Below the pieces are notes generated by a model that searched no databases, had not been told where the DNA came from, and saw only the letters and a program-made list of their open reading frames with translations. Made by a program: the position numbers and the translations under genes. From an uncultured cyanobacterium (GTDB taxonomy: Bacteria > Cyanobacteriota > Cyanobacteriia > PCC-6307 > Cyanobiaceae), in the NCBI GenBank assembly GCA_903831165.1, contig CAIKWV010000340.1, forward strand, positions 1 to 6,237: 6,237 nucleotides of DNA, in the 5' to 3' direction. Of the stretch, positions 1 through 6,237 are shown one piece after another (within the stretch, counting starts at the first letter, position 1; the number at the start of each line of letters is the position of its first letter).

Positions 1-116
1 GGCAACTGGTGAGCGCTCCAGCCGGTGTGGCGGCCTGAGGGGCGTATCGGGGCCAGCAGGCTTTTCCCTCCCTGGACCCTGGCCTCGGCTCTAGCCGTCC
101 CCGGGTTGAACCATTC
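1..116. other. Non-coding edge, no supported gene
   Basis: This stretch lies downstream of the large ligase gene and reaches the window edge. Two minus-strand frames are open to the edge, but neither has a convincing start and their translations are low-complexity G/P/R-rich strings. On the plus strand, a frame open from the edge stops at 36-38 and another at 92-94; either could be the last codons of a convergent gene, but too little is visible to claim one. A perfect palindrome, CGGCT-CT-AGCCG, sits at 86-97. It could form a short hairpin after the ligase stop codon but has no T-run on either side, so I do not call it a terminator. Confidence 0.4.
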
Positions 117-2711
117 TCATGCCGTGGGGTCAGTGCCTGCAGGGCTAACTCCCTGGCCAGGCCCCAGCAACCGGAGCAAACGCTCGCGCATGGTGTCACT
201 GTCAAAGCTGCACACCACGCAGAAGTCTCCCGGCTGAATCTGATGTGCCAGGACGTTGACGGCTTCGGCCTCGGGCCCGGCGATCAGAACCTCCGGTCCG
301 CCTGGGGCGAGACGGCGCACGCCTTCGGCCAACAGGGCGGGGATTTCCTGTTCCGTTCGTGCGCCTCGCTTGTACCAGGCCGCACAAATCACGAGGTCAA
401 AGCCCCAGGTCTCCTGGCCGACTTGTCTGACGAAATCATCAGGCCTGGAGTCGGGTGATGAAACGAGCAGCAAGCGTCGCCGCGCTTGGGCTGCGGTTTT
501 GTTGAGGGTGTAGCGAGACACCGAAGCCATCGCCTCTGGCCCGTCGGCTGAGCAGAGCGTCAGCTTCCAGGGTGTCTCAACCAGGGTTTCGAATCGGCCA
601 CGGCTGTGGGCTGGTTCCAGCCCGAAGCCGCGCAGACCATTCAGGATCTGTTCGGGTTGCAGATTCAGCCCCACAGCCAGGGCGGCCGTGAAGGCGGCGG
701 CAGGGGCGATCGTGCCGATGGCTCCATGGTCGGAGGCTGGAATGTCGCGCAGGCAGATCTGCAGCTGCTCCCTGTTCTGCCGATGCAGGCTGATCGTGCC
801 GTCCGGGTCGCTGGCGTACATCACCGCCAGGTGGCCTGCCCTTCGATGGGCCTGCCAGGCGGCGTTAGCGGGGGACTGGCTCACCAGGGCAATCGAGGCC
901 GGGTCGCGGTTCTGCGCCATCGCCAGCACCAGGGGGTCGTCGGCATTGAGCACCAGCAGCTGTTCGGCGGCCTGGGCGACCAAGGCCTTGATGCGGGCCA
1001 GATCCTCGCGGGATCGGATGCCTTCCATGCCGACATGGTTATCCAACACGTTGAGTACGGCGCCCACATCGGCACGCTCCAGGCCGAGCCCGGCTTTGAG
1101 TAAGCCACCCCGGGCGATCTCGGCCACAAGAGCCTCCACCCGCCGATCCTTGACCAGGTGCAGGGCCGGCCCCCCACCGGCCAGATCCCCCGTCGTGATC
1201 CCTTTCCCGTCCAGCTCCATGCCCGTGGACGAGCTCAGCCCCACCCGCAGTCCCGTGTGGTGCAGCACGTGGGCCAGCATCCGGCTGGTGGTGGTCTTGC
1301 CGAGGCTGCCGGTGATCAGGGCGGTGGGGATGCGGCCCTGGGGGGAAGCACCCAGCCACAGGCGCACGATCCGCTGGCAGAGATCGCTGTGGGGGTTGGC
1401 CACCAGATGGGGCCGTAGGCCGGGGGACAGGTTGGCCTCCAGTAGCCAGGTGCTGCCTTCCCGCCAGCTCACGCCGATGTCCTGGCTGATGAAGTCGAGG
1501 CCCAGCGCGTCGGCGCCGAGCAGTTGGGCGATGTCCTCCGCGAGGCGGCGGTTGTCGGGATGCACCTGCTCGCTGCAGTCGATCGCGGTGCCGCCCTGGG
1601 AGAGGTTGGCGGTGCGGGAGAGCTGGATGGATGTGCCGGCCGCTGGAATCGCCTCCAGGGACAACCCCTGCTCGGCCAGCAGCAGTTCGAGCCGTCCATC
1701 CAGCGGCACCCGGTTCTGGAGGCGTTCATAGGCCACACCCCGTTCGGGATCGGCGTTGAGTGCGGCGATCTGCTGGCGCAGGGGCCGCTGGCCGTCGCTG
1801 CACAGCGTCGCCGGCTGACGTTGCGCCGTGGCCAGCAGCCGACCCTCCATCACCAGCAGGCGATGGTCAGCCCCGGTGAGCATCTGTTGCACCAAGTGCC
1901 TGGCCCGGCCGCCCTGGGCTTCCCAGGCCTGTCGCAGGGCATCAGGGCCGGACAAGCCCACCCAGACTCCCTGGCCCTTTCCGCCCGCACACGGTTTCAG
2001 CACCACGGGCCAGCCGATGCTGTCGGCGGCGGCCAGGGCCTGCTCCAGCGTCTCGACGGCCTTCTGAGCCGGCAAGGGCACCCCGCGATGCCGCAGCAGC
2101 TGATGCAGCGTCTCCTTGTTGGTTGCTGATCGGGCAAACAGGGGCGTGCGGTCGGTCAGAGTCTCATGGCAGAGCCGCAGTCGATGGCCCTGGCCTAACT
2201 GCAGAAACTGCTGCTCGCCGCGGTCCAGGCGGTAGAAGGGAACCCCAAGCTCCTGGGCGGCCCTGGCCAGATGGGCGTGGGTCTGGTTCCAGACACGGGA
2301 GTTCAGCCTGGCCCAGAGCCGGGCTGTCGTGGCATCGGGCGTGTTGCCCTGCCTCACCGCTTCGAGGATGTGACAGCAGAGCGCGGCGGCCGTCTCGGCA
2401 GCCGTTTGATCATCCACAGGCAGCCAGATCCGCAGGCTGGTGTCGCTGGCCTCCAGCAGTCGGGCGGAGGCCGGCTGCAGCCGGGCGTGTTCGCTGAGGG
2501 CCATCAGCAGGCGGGGCACCACCTGTGGCAGTGGCCTCTCCAGATCATTCGGCGTGATCCTGAGCGTGGTCGGCAGCGCCGCCAGCCAGGCGGCCAAGGG
2601 GGCGAGCCTGGGCTGTTCAGAGGCGTCGATGTTGGCGAAGCGGATCATGGCCCCGCTGCAGGGGGCGAAGAGATTGCCGCAGCGTAAGAAGTGAAACTGA
2701 TCAATCTGCAT
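117..2711 (-). CDS. Cyanophycin synthetase-like ligase (ATP-grasp + Mur ligase)
   Basis: Full-length CphA-family protein of 864 residues, close to the usual ~870. True CphA adds Asp and then Arg to a poly-Asp backbone in the cytosol, using ATP for each step. The N-terminal region (1-190) opens MQIDQFHFLR, matching the MKIL..LRGPN start of the family. An ATP-grasp domain follows (about 195-455) with NLSQGGTAID, HPDN and LEANLSPG. The Mur-ligase domain (about 460-855) has an intact P-loop GSLGKTTT (468-475), DNHVGMEGI and LNADDP. I chose the ATG at 2711; a TTG 57 bases upstream is open but adds residues unlike the family. No Shine-Dalgarno site is visible. Three departures stand out: the ATP-grasp loop reads GGKGQG rather than GNHGRG, the Mur C-lobe motif DYAHNP is replaced by CSADGP (720-725), and EVNAAPG has become EANLSPG. 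The fold is clear; making cyanophycin itself is doubtful. Confidence 0.9.
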   Translation of the reverse strand: MQIDQFHFLRCGNLFAPCSGAMIRFANIDASEQPRLAPLAAWLAALPTTLRITPNDLERPLPQVVPRLLMALSEHARLQPASARLLEASDTSLRIWLPVDDQTAAETAAALCCHILEAVRQGNTPDATTARLWARLNSRVWNQTHAHLARAAQELGVPFYRLDRGEQQFLQLGQGHRLRLCHETLTDRTPLFARSATNKETLHQLLRHRGVPLPAQKAVETLEQALAAADSIGWPVVLKPCAGGKGQGVWVGLSGPDALRQAWEAQGGRARHLVQQMLTGADHRLLVMEGRLLATAQRQPATLCSDGQRPLRQQIAALNADPERGVAYERLQNRVPLDGRLELLLAEQGLSLEAIPAAGTSIQLSRTANLSQGGTAIDCSEQVHPDNRRLAEDIAQLLGADALGLDFISQDIGVSWREGSTWLLEANLSPGLRPHLVANPHSDLCQRIVRLWLGASPQGRIPTALITGSLGKTTTSRMLAHVLHHTGLRVGLSSSTGMELDGKGITTGDLAGGGPALHLVKDRRVEALVAEIARGGLLKAGLGLERADVGAVLNVLDNHVGMEGIRSREDLARIKALVAQAAEQLLVLNADDPLVLAMAQNRDPASIALVSQSPANAAWQAHRRAGHLAVMYASDPDGTISLHRQNREQLQICLRDIPASDHGAIGTIAPAAAFTAALAVGLNLQPEQILNGLRGFGLEPAHSRGRFETLVETPWKLTLCSADGPEAMASVSRYTLNKTAAQARRRLLLVSSPDSRPDDFVRQVGQETWGFDLVICAAWYKRGARTEQEIPALLAEGVRRLAPGGPEVLIAGPEAEAVNVLAHQIQPGDFCVVCSFDSDTMRERLLRLLGPGQGVSPAGTDPTA

Positions 2712-3021
2712 GGAAGGGTATCGCTTCGATTCGTATCTGTTGCCGCTTGGAAGACGTAGCCCCAGCAAGTGTCGGATGCTGAATGGCCTGCGCTGCCTCT
2801 GCCTGGCTGAGTTGCTGGTCCGGAGCCGCTTGACTTGTACTGTACTGGCCTATTCGACTCGCCTATTCTACTGGCCTATTCTACTGGGCACTTTCTAAGC
2901 CTCTCATGGGCGGTCAACCGATGAGTGCGCAGAGCCGTTGCCCAAGTCTGAACGGTAACAATGGCTTGCTGATCCTGTTGTGCGGGCTTGGCCAATCCTG
3001 ACTCTGCCGCTGAATGGCTGT
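2712..3021. other. 310-base intergenic gap before the full-length ligase
   Basis: This gap separates the dioxygenase stop from the ligase start. It is much longer than the 1-2 base gaps upstream, so the ligase may have its own promoter. It contains the 13-base tandem repeat at 2844-2882, a short palindrome CGGT-CA-ACCG (2911-2920) and TTGGCCAA (2988-2995). On the minus strand the 2911-2920 palindrome includes TTGACC, which resembles a -35 box, and the repeats each contain TAGAAT or CGAAT, which resembles a -10 box. The spacing between them (28 bases) is wrong for a sigma70 promoter, so I do not call one. I see no hairpin plus T-run terminator after the dioxygenase, and no credible small gene on either strand. 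Confidence 0.6.
2844..2882. repeat. 13-base tandem repeat, three copies
   Basis: Three head-to-tail copies are present: ACTGGCCTATTCG (2844-2856), ACTCGCCTATTCT (2857-2869) and ACTGGCCTATTCT (2870-2882). A fourth partial copy starts ACTGG at 2883. The copies differ from each other at one or two positions. They lie 133-171 bases upstream of the ligase start and their period is just over one helical turn. They could be a direct-repeat regulator site or a neutral microsatellite; nothing in the window decides this. Confidence 0.85.
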
Positions 3022-3909
3022 TCAAAGTTGGCTGGCCCGCAGGCCGAATCGGCAGACAAGCTCGCGACCTACATCCTGAGCTGCCTTGCTGCGGCCATGC
3101 AGGATGCGCGTGTTGTCGATGATGATCATGTCGCCCTGACGCATCAGTCGTGTCTCGAGGATGTCCGCGTGGGCTTGGATCATGGCAGTGATTTCAGAGT
3201 GATCCAGCGATTCTCCGTTTCCCCAGGCCAGACCATTAGTTACTCGGCAATAGATGTTGTCTGCGTCATCAATCCCGGAGGGTATGGCAGGAAGATGGGC
3301 AAGAATTCCGTTAGCAAAGGCTTCGCGACCGGATGACCATGCGCGCCTGAGTGCGAAAGTATGCCATTTCAAGATCAGGTGATCGCCGTCCCAGTCATGG
3401 TCGACATCGGCTCGGCAGGCCATCAAGTCATTCACTTCTTGTTTGCTGTTGGTTCGCAGTTCATCCCGCCAGCGGCTGGGCTCCCATTGCATGGTGTAGA
3501 TCACACCTTCGTCTCTTAATCGGTCAACCAGAGGGGTGGGCAGAACATCAAGCATGCGTTCTCCGTCTGCAAGGGTCAGCTGCCCGCCAGCGTCGTCAGG
3601 GATTGTCTGGATCGATAGAAAAAAACAGAGGTCTGGCGGAGTCACCACTGGGTTGTAGGCGCCTTCTGAGTGACCAAGCACCGCTTTGCGGCCAACGGGA
3701 GCATGGTGTAGCTCGCCCTCGGGGAAGGTCTTGAAGTAGGACTCTCTGCCAATGCATGGCACAAAAGCACGGCACAGTTTGGCTGAAATTTCGCGCAGCA
3801 TGTCAAGACGGTCTTCCTGACCTGCCACTTGGGCCCAACCTTTGTCTTTGATGCTGGCGATGATCGAGGCTGATGAGATGTCGCTGCTGGTTCCAGCATC
3901 GTTGGTCAT
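3022..3909 (-). CDS. TauD/SyrP-type Fe(II)/2-oxoglutarate dioxygenase
   Basis: Cytosolic oxygenase of 295 residues that is expected to couple 2-oxoglutarate decarboxylation to hydroxylation (or another oxidation) of an amino-acid-type substrate. The iron site is visible: H80-S-E82 and the distal H271 in DNTRILHGR. The 2-oxoglutarate arginine is R282, eleven residues after H271, as in TauD. The ligand is Glu rather than the usual TauD Asp. This HxE form is shared by SyrP, clavaminate synthase, AsnO and VioC. The surrounding segment, E-G-A-Y-N-P followed by GGQLTLADGERML and LVDRLRDEGVIYTM, reads most like SyrP relatives, which beta-hydroxylate Asp in non-ribosomal peptides. It is the last gene of the tight group, two bases after the P450 stop, and has the only strong ribosome binding site. 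The substrate cannot be read from the sequence. Confidence 0.88.
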   Translation of the reverse strand: MTNDAGTSSDISSASIIASIKDKGWAQVAGQEDRLDMLREISAKLCRAFVPCIGRESYFKTFPEGELHHAPVGRKAVLGHSEGAYNPVVTPPDLCFFLSIQTIPDDAGGQLTLADGERMLDVLPTPLVDRLRDEGVIYTMQWEPSRWRDELRTNSKQEVNDLMACRADVDHDWDGDHLILKWHTFALRRAWSSGREAFANGILAHLPAIPSGIDDADNIYCRVTNGLAWGNGESLDHSEITAMIQAHADILETRLMRQGDMIIIDNTRILHGRSKAAQDVGRELVCRFGLRASQL

Positions 3910-3911
3910 GC

Positions 3912-5105
3912 TTACGCCTCCAGGAAGAAGGATAAGTCTTGTAGGGTGCGAACAAAGCTATTGCGATGCCAGCTGGGCTCGCCAGCCAAGGAGCTATTGG
4001 GAAAGTGTTCTAAAAATATTTGAACCGCAATCCTGGCTTCAAGAACGGATAGATGACGGCCGATGCAGTGATAGCTACCGCGTCCAAATGCGAGATGGGG
4101 ATTCGGGAAACGCCTGACCATGAACTGGTCAGGATCGCTGAAGACCTTCTCGTCTCTGTTGGCTGATCCCAGGATGACCGAGATCTGCTCTCCAGGTCCG
4201 AATTGATGGCCGTCAATGGATAGATCCCGCAACGTCATCCTGAACGTTGAACGCTGCAGAGGAGACTCAAGTCGAAGTGTCTCCTCAATTGCTCCGCTGA
4301 GTAAGTCTGGATTTTCGCGGATCAGCTGCAGCTGCTCCGGATGGGAGAAGAGTAGGTATAAGCAGCTGCCAATCAAGGCGATGCTTGTCTCGTGACCTGC
4401 GAATAAAAGCAGGAGCAGCATCGAGATGGCATGCTCTTGAGACAGCAATGAATCGCGGTTCAGTATTTGCAGGCGTCTCAGTAATGAATCTTCTGCTGTC
4501 TCCCATTCGCCGTTCATGCCTGCTTGCATGAGGCTGGCTAAATCTCGATAGGCAGCGGCTTTGGCGTCATGTGTTTCTGCCGTCACGGTGAGATCGTCGC
4601 TGGCCGTTGTTATCGCCTGAGATAATCTGCGCAACAGTGGCATTTGTGATGCCGGAATTCCCAGCAGCTCTGTAATGACGAGCAAAGGCATGGACTCGGC
4701 ATAGGCATCAATGAGATTGACTCGGCTTCCGGGCTCGAGATCTGCGAGTAGCTGCCTGGCTTTGACGCTGGCAATTTCTTTGTATCGATCAATGGCAGTT
4801 CGCCGGAAAAGATCTTCAACCAGTGAGCGCAATCTGCGATGTTCGGGCTCGTCCTGGAATAGCATGCTCGCATCAAACCCTGGCTCAGCCCCTTGCGTGC
4901 GAAAGGCCGCATTGTTTTTGGTAAAATTGTCCGTATCGTTCAGTACTGACTGTGCTTGGTCATAGGTGCTGAGCAGCCACTTCCCGGCTGTTCGGTTCGT
5001 ATCCGCTGGATGATGAGGGATGAAATAGGGTTGGCCCAGTCTCCTTAATTCTGCATAGGCTGGATAAGGATTGGTGATGAACTGGTCTTGCAGATTAATG
5101 GACAC
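3912..5105 (-). CDS. Cytochrome P450
   Basis: Soluble bacterial-type P450 of 397 residues, the usual length for the class, with no membrane anchor. It is expected to oxidise a small molecule using electrons from a ferredoxin and reductase, neither of which is in the window. The I-helix oxygen-activating motif is AGHET (236-240), the K-helix ExxR is E275-R278, and the heme loop is FGRGSYHCIG (340-349) with C347 as the thiolate ligand. The common FGxGxHxCxG pattern has Tyr in place of the first His. The start is GTG at 5105, one base past the previous stop, giving VSINLQDQF. An ATG at 5225 is also in frame, but it would overlap the previous gene by about 120 bases and add a low-complexity Ser-rich leader, so I rejected it. 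Position in the operon suggests a tailoring step on the same product as the dioxygenase. Confidence 0.95.
   Translation of the reverse strand: MSINLQDQFITNPYPAYAELRRLGQPYFIPHHPADTNRTAGKWLLSTYDQAQSVLNDTDNFTKNNAAFRTQGAEPGFDASMLFQDEPEHRRLRSLVEDLFRRTAIDRYKEIASVKARQLLADLEPGSRVNLIDAYAESMPLLVITELLGIPASQMPLLRRLSQAITTASDDLTVTAETHDAKAAAYRDLASLMQAGMNGEWETAEDSLLRRLQILNRDSLLSQEHAISMLLLLLFAGHETSIALIGSCLYLLFSHPEQLQLIRENPDLLSGAIEETLRLESPLQRSTFRMTLRDLSIDGHQFGPGEQISVILGSANRDEKVFSDPDQFMVRRFPNPHLAFGRGSYHCIGRHLSVLEARIAVQIFLEHFPNSSLAGEPSWHRNSFVRTLQDLSFFLEA
3917..3921 (-). promoter_or_regulatory. Shine-Dalgarno site of the dioxygenase gene
   Basis: On the minus strand the sequence reads CTGGAGGCGTAAGCATG. GGAGG sits seven bases before the ATG at 3909 and inside the last codons of the P450 gene. 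The spacing is ideal, which fixes this start. It is the only textbook site among the genes here, so the dioxygenase may be translated independently of the upstream genes. Confidence 0.8.
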
Positions 5106-5106
5106 C

Positions 5107-5613
5107 TCAAGCAGGCCCCCGGACGTTGCTGATTTCGGTCCTGTAGCCGCCGTGGAGCTCGACGATGAATAAGCCTCCCGTTGCATCGCTGATCGTGAAC
5201 AAAGCATGGGCATAGGCCATGCCATTGATGATGCGAAAACGTTTGCATGTCATGGCAACGTTGATGCCGAGATGCGATCGGATTGGCCCGGTGATCTTGC
5301 AGCTGCATTTGCGCATCCAGGCTTCCTGTGCTTTGCCTGGTAATCCAAGTTTTTTGAACACCCAAAAAAGAATCAGTTCTGTGCAGAACTCTTGGGCGCA
5401 GAAGATGGAGAGGTGGAAGCCTCCCTCGTCGGTGGTTGATGTGTAGGGATTGATAATATTGACGCTGGTTTCCAGGAAATCGCCGCATATGCGCACGGCA
5501 TTCAACTCCCAGTGCTCCTGCTGGCGGCCTCCGTGCAAGTAGGCGGATTGGTAGGGGGCCAGATCTTCATGGCCAAAGATGATTGGCACTTCGCTGCTGG
5601 ATTTATCGTTCAT
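5107..5613 (-). CDS. Small protein of uncertain family, possibly hotdog/FcoT-like
   Basis: Cytosolic protein of 168 residues with no signal peptide or membrane segment. A hydrophobic probable helix carries QEFCTELIL (74-82), followed by alternating beta-like segments (about 112-160) ending FIVELHGGYR. One helix followed by long strands, with an E-L-I-L helix motif, resembles hotdog-fold enzymes and in particular FcoT-type acyl-CoA thioesterases (Rv0098 family). I draw this from pattern memory, so the family is tentative. A lineage-specific hypothetical protein is the alternative. The gene is real: it overlaps the ligase upstream by 11 bases (ATGAACGATAA) and ends one base before the P450 start, so translation is probably coupled. 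I chose the ATG at 5613; the TTG at 5619 is also possible. Local GC is low, about 40% in a sampled 60 bases near 5341-5400. Confidence 0.8.
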   Translation of the reverse strand: MNDKSSSEVPIIFGHEDLAPYQSAYLHGGRQQEHWELNAVRICGDFLETSVNIINPYTSTTDEGGFHLSIFCAQEFCTELILFWVFKKLGLPGKAQEAWMRKCSCKITGPIRSHLGINVAMTCKRFRIINGMAYAHALFTISDATGGLFIVELHGGYRTEISNVRGPA

Positions 5614-6237
5614 CTTCAAGCAGGTCTACGATGTCGCTTAGCTTAGAGACGGTACAACATGAGTCGCTCATTGGGGTCAGGATGGCGGCTAGCTTGTTGA
5701 TCTGATATAAATCCTGCTCGGCTGCAGGTTGTGTACTTTCGGATGCGGCTGTGACGATGATCAGGCGATTGACCTTATCGATCGGTAGTCCATCTTCAAG
5801 TCGTGAGGCATCCCAGAGTGCCAGGATCAATCGCTCGACCCTCGGACTGCGAAGCAGCATGGATGCGGCATGGAATTGGTCCGCCGGTGGACCAAGGAAG
5901 CGCTGTTCGCCAACGAAGACGCCATCGCGGCCGACCAGGCCCAGCCTGGAATAGAACGCAGAATCGCCATGGTCAGCGATCGCCATCCTGAGACTGTCAA
6001 TACCATCGAGGCCCAGGATGACGTCAACGGGGATTCTGCCGTTGCCGCCCAGCAGTTCGGTCAATAGTTTGCCATGACCGGCGCCAATCTGTGGCTGAGC
6101 ATTGACTTCGCAGATCACGGCGCCCACCTCCAGCCACGATCGGCTGATGTCGCTGATCAGCAGATCAACGCCGGCCAGATCCAGGTGCAGGGCTTCGGTG
6201 GCCCGGCGTGCCAGTGCCAGATTGTCTGGGTGTGCAA
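5603..6237 (-). CDS. ATP-grasp ligase of the CphA family, C-terminal part, degenerate Mur region
   Basis: The N-terminal part lies beyond the window edge; 210 residues are visible, read through from AHPDNLALARRATEALHLD at 6235. HPDN, LAGVDLLISDIS and CEVNAQPQ (visible residues 42-49) are the end of a cyanophycin-synthetase-type ATP-grasp domain and keep the Glu and Asn that bind magnesium. After GRIP the sequence still aligns with the Mur-ligase domain of the other ligase here: LGLVGRDG with VGLSSSTG, PRVERL with RRVEAL. The P-loop is destroyed, however: G-x-x-G-K-T-T has become GLDGIDS (5993-6013). The ETARGG-type Glu is also missing, and the protein stops about 140 residues into a domain that normally runs to about 400. 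It probably forms one amide bond with its ATP-grasp site only. An internal GTG at 6127 is not the start. Confidence 0.85.
   Translation of the reverse strand, partial: AHPDNLALARRATEALHLDLAGVDLLISDISRSWLEVGAVICEVNAQPQIGAGHGKLLTELLGGNGRIPVDVILGLDGIDSLRMAIADHGDSAFYSRLGLVGRDGVFVGEQRFLGPPADQFHAASMLLRSPRVERLILALWDASRLEDGLPIDKVNRLIIVTAASESTQPAAEQDLYQINKLAAILTPMSDSCCTVSKLSDIVDLLEDER
5976..5983. repeat. HIP1 octamer GCGATCGC
   Basis: A perfect copy of the highly iterated palindrome of many cyanobacterial genomes sits inside the partial ligase gene. Near matches with one mismatch are GCGATCGT (706-713) and GCGATCGG (5274-5281). One copy in 6.2 kb is only weak support for a cyanobacterial origin. Confidence 0.6.

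Noticed and set aside
688..1731. Long plus-strand open frame (347 codons) opposite the full-length ligase
   Set aside because: It is antisense to a gene with clear family motifs, and its translation is Ser/Arg/Pro-rich with no recognisable domain, as expected for a shadow frame in high-GC DNA.
1524..2129. Plus-strand open frame of 201 codons opposite the same ligase
   Set aside because: Same reason: a composition-driven shadow with no motif and no ribosome binding site.
2712..2768. TTG start 57 bases upstream for the full-length ligase
   Set aside because: The ATG at 2711 aligns with the conserved N-terminus of the family; the extra 19 residues do not.
2838..2846. GTACTGTAC as a possible cyanobacterial LexA box
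   Set aside because: The half-sites are one base apart, whereas the known box has four bases between GTAC and GTWC.
2710..2898. Plus-strand 62-codon frame in the intergenic gap
   Set aside because: It starts inside the ligase start region, runs through the tandem repeat and resembles no protein family.
5106..5225. Longer P450 with an ATG start at 5225
   Set aside because: It would overlap the upstream gene by about 120 bases and add a leader unlike P450 N-termini. The GTG at 5105 gives the normal length and tight spacing.
5350..5369. T6 and A6 runs forming an inverted repeat with an 8-base loop
   Set aside because: It lies inside the small-protein gene, encodes Phe and Lys codons, and lacks a GC-rich stem. 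The A-run is also not in the frame needed for a slippery frameshift site.
5103..5624. CCTGCTTGA shared just before the starts of the small-protein gene and the P450 gene
   Set aside because: Nine shared bases at two gene junctions could be chance: one copy encodes Leu-Leu-Glu and the other ends in a stop codon. It is not a recognised ribosome binding site.

Overview
All five recognisable genes lie on the minus strand, so transcription runs from high to low coordinates. The sequence suggests a bacterium and most likely a cyanobacterium. The evidence is two proteins of the cyanophycin synthetase (CphA) family, one perfect copy of the cyanobacterial HIP1 octamer GCGATCGC (5976-5983) with two 7-of-8 near matches, and the scarcity of Shine-Dalgarno sites before most starts. 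The moderately high GC would fit a freshwater picocyanobacterium, but the window alone does not fix the taxon.

Layout in order of transcription: (1) 6237-5603, the 3' part of a CphA-family ATP-grasp protein whose C-terminal Mur-ligase-like part is short and has lost its P-loop lysine; (2) 5613-5107, a 168-residue protein of uncertain family, possibly hotdog-fold (FcoT-like thioesterase); (3) 5105-3912, a complete 397-residue cytochrome P450; (4) 3909-3022, a 295-residue Fe(II)/2-oxoglutarate dioxygenase of the TauD/SyrP type; (5) a 310-base gap holding a 13-base tandem repeat; (6) 2711-117, a full-length CphA-like ligase (864 residues) with unusual residues at sites that are conserved in true cyanophycin synthetases. 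Bases 1-116 hold no gene I can support.

Genes 1 to 4 overlap by 11 bases or are separated by 1-2 bases, so they form a tight operon. Two amide-bond-forming type ligases, a SyrP-type oxygenase (a family known for beta-hydroxylating aspartyl groups) and a P450 do not look like cyanophycin storage metabolism. They look like a small biosynthetic cluster that makes and oxidatively tailors a peptide or amino-acid-derived metabolite, without any NRPS or PKS in view. That product is inference; the enzyme families, apart from the small protein, are clear from motifs.

Base composition differs along the window. Hand-counted 60-base samples are about 62-70% GC in the full-length ligase and in the upstream part of the partial ligase, but about 40-57% in the P450, dioxygenase and small-protein genes.
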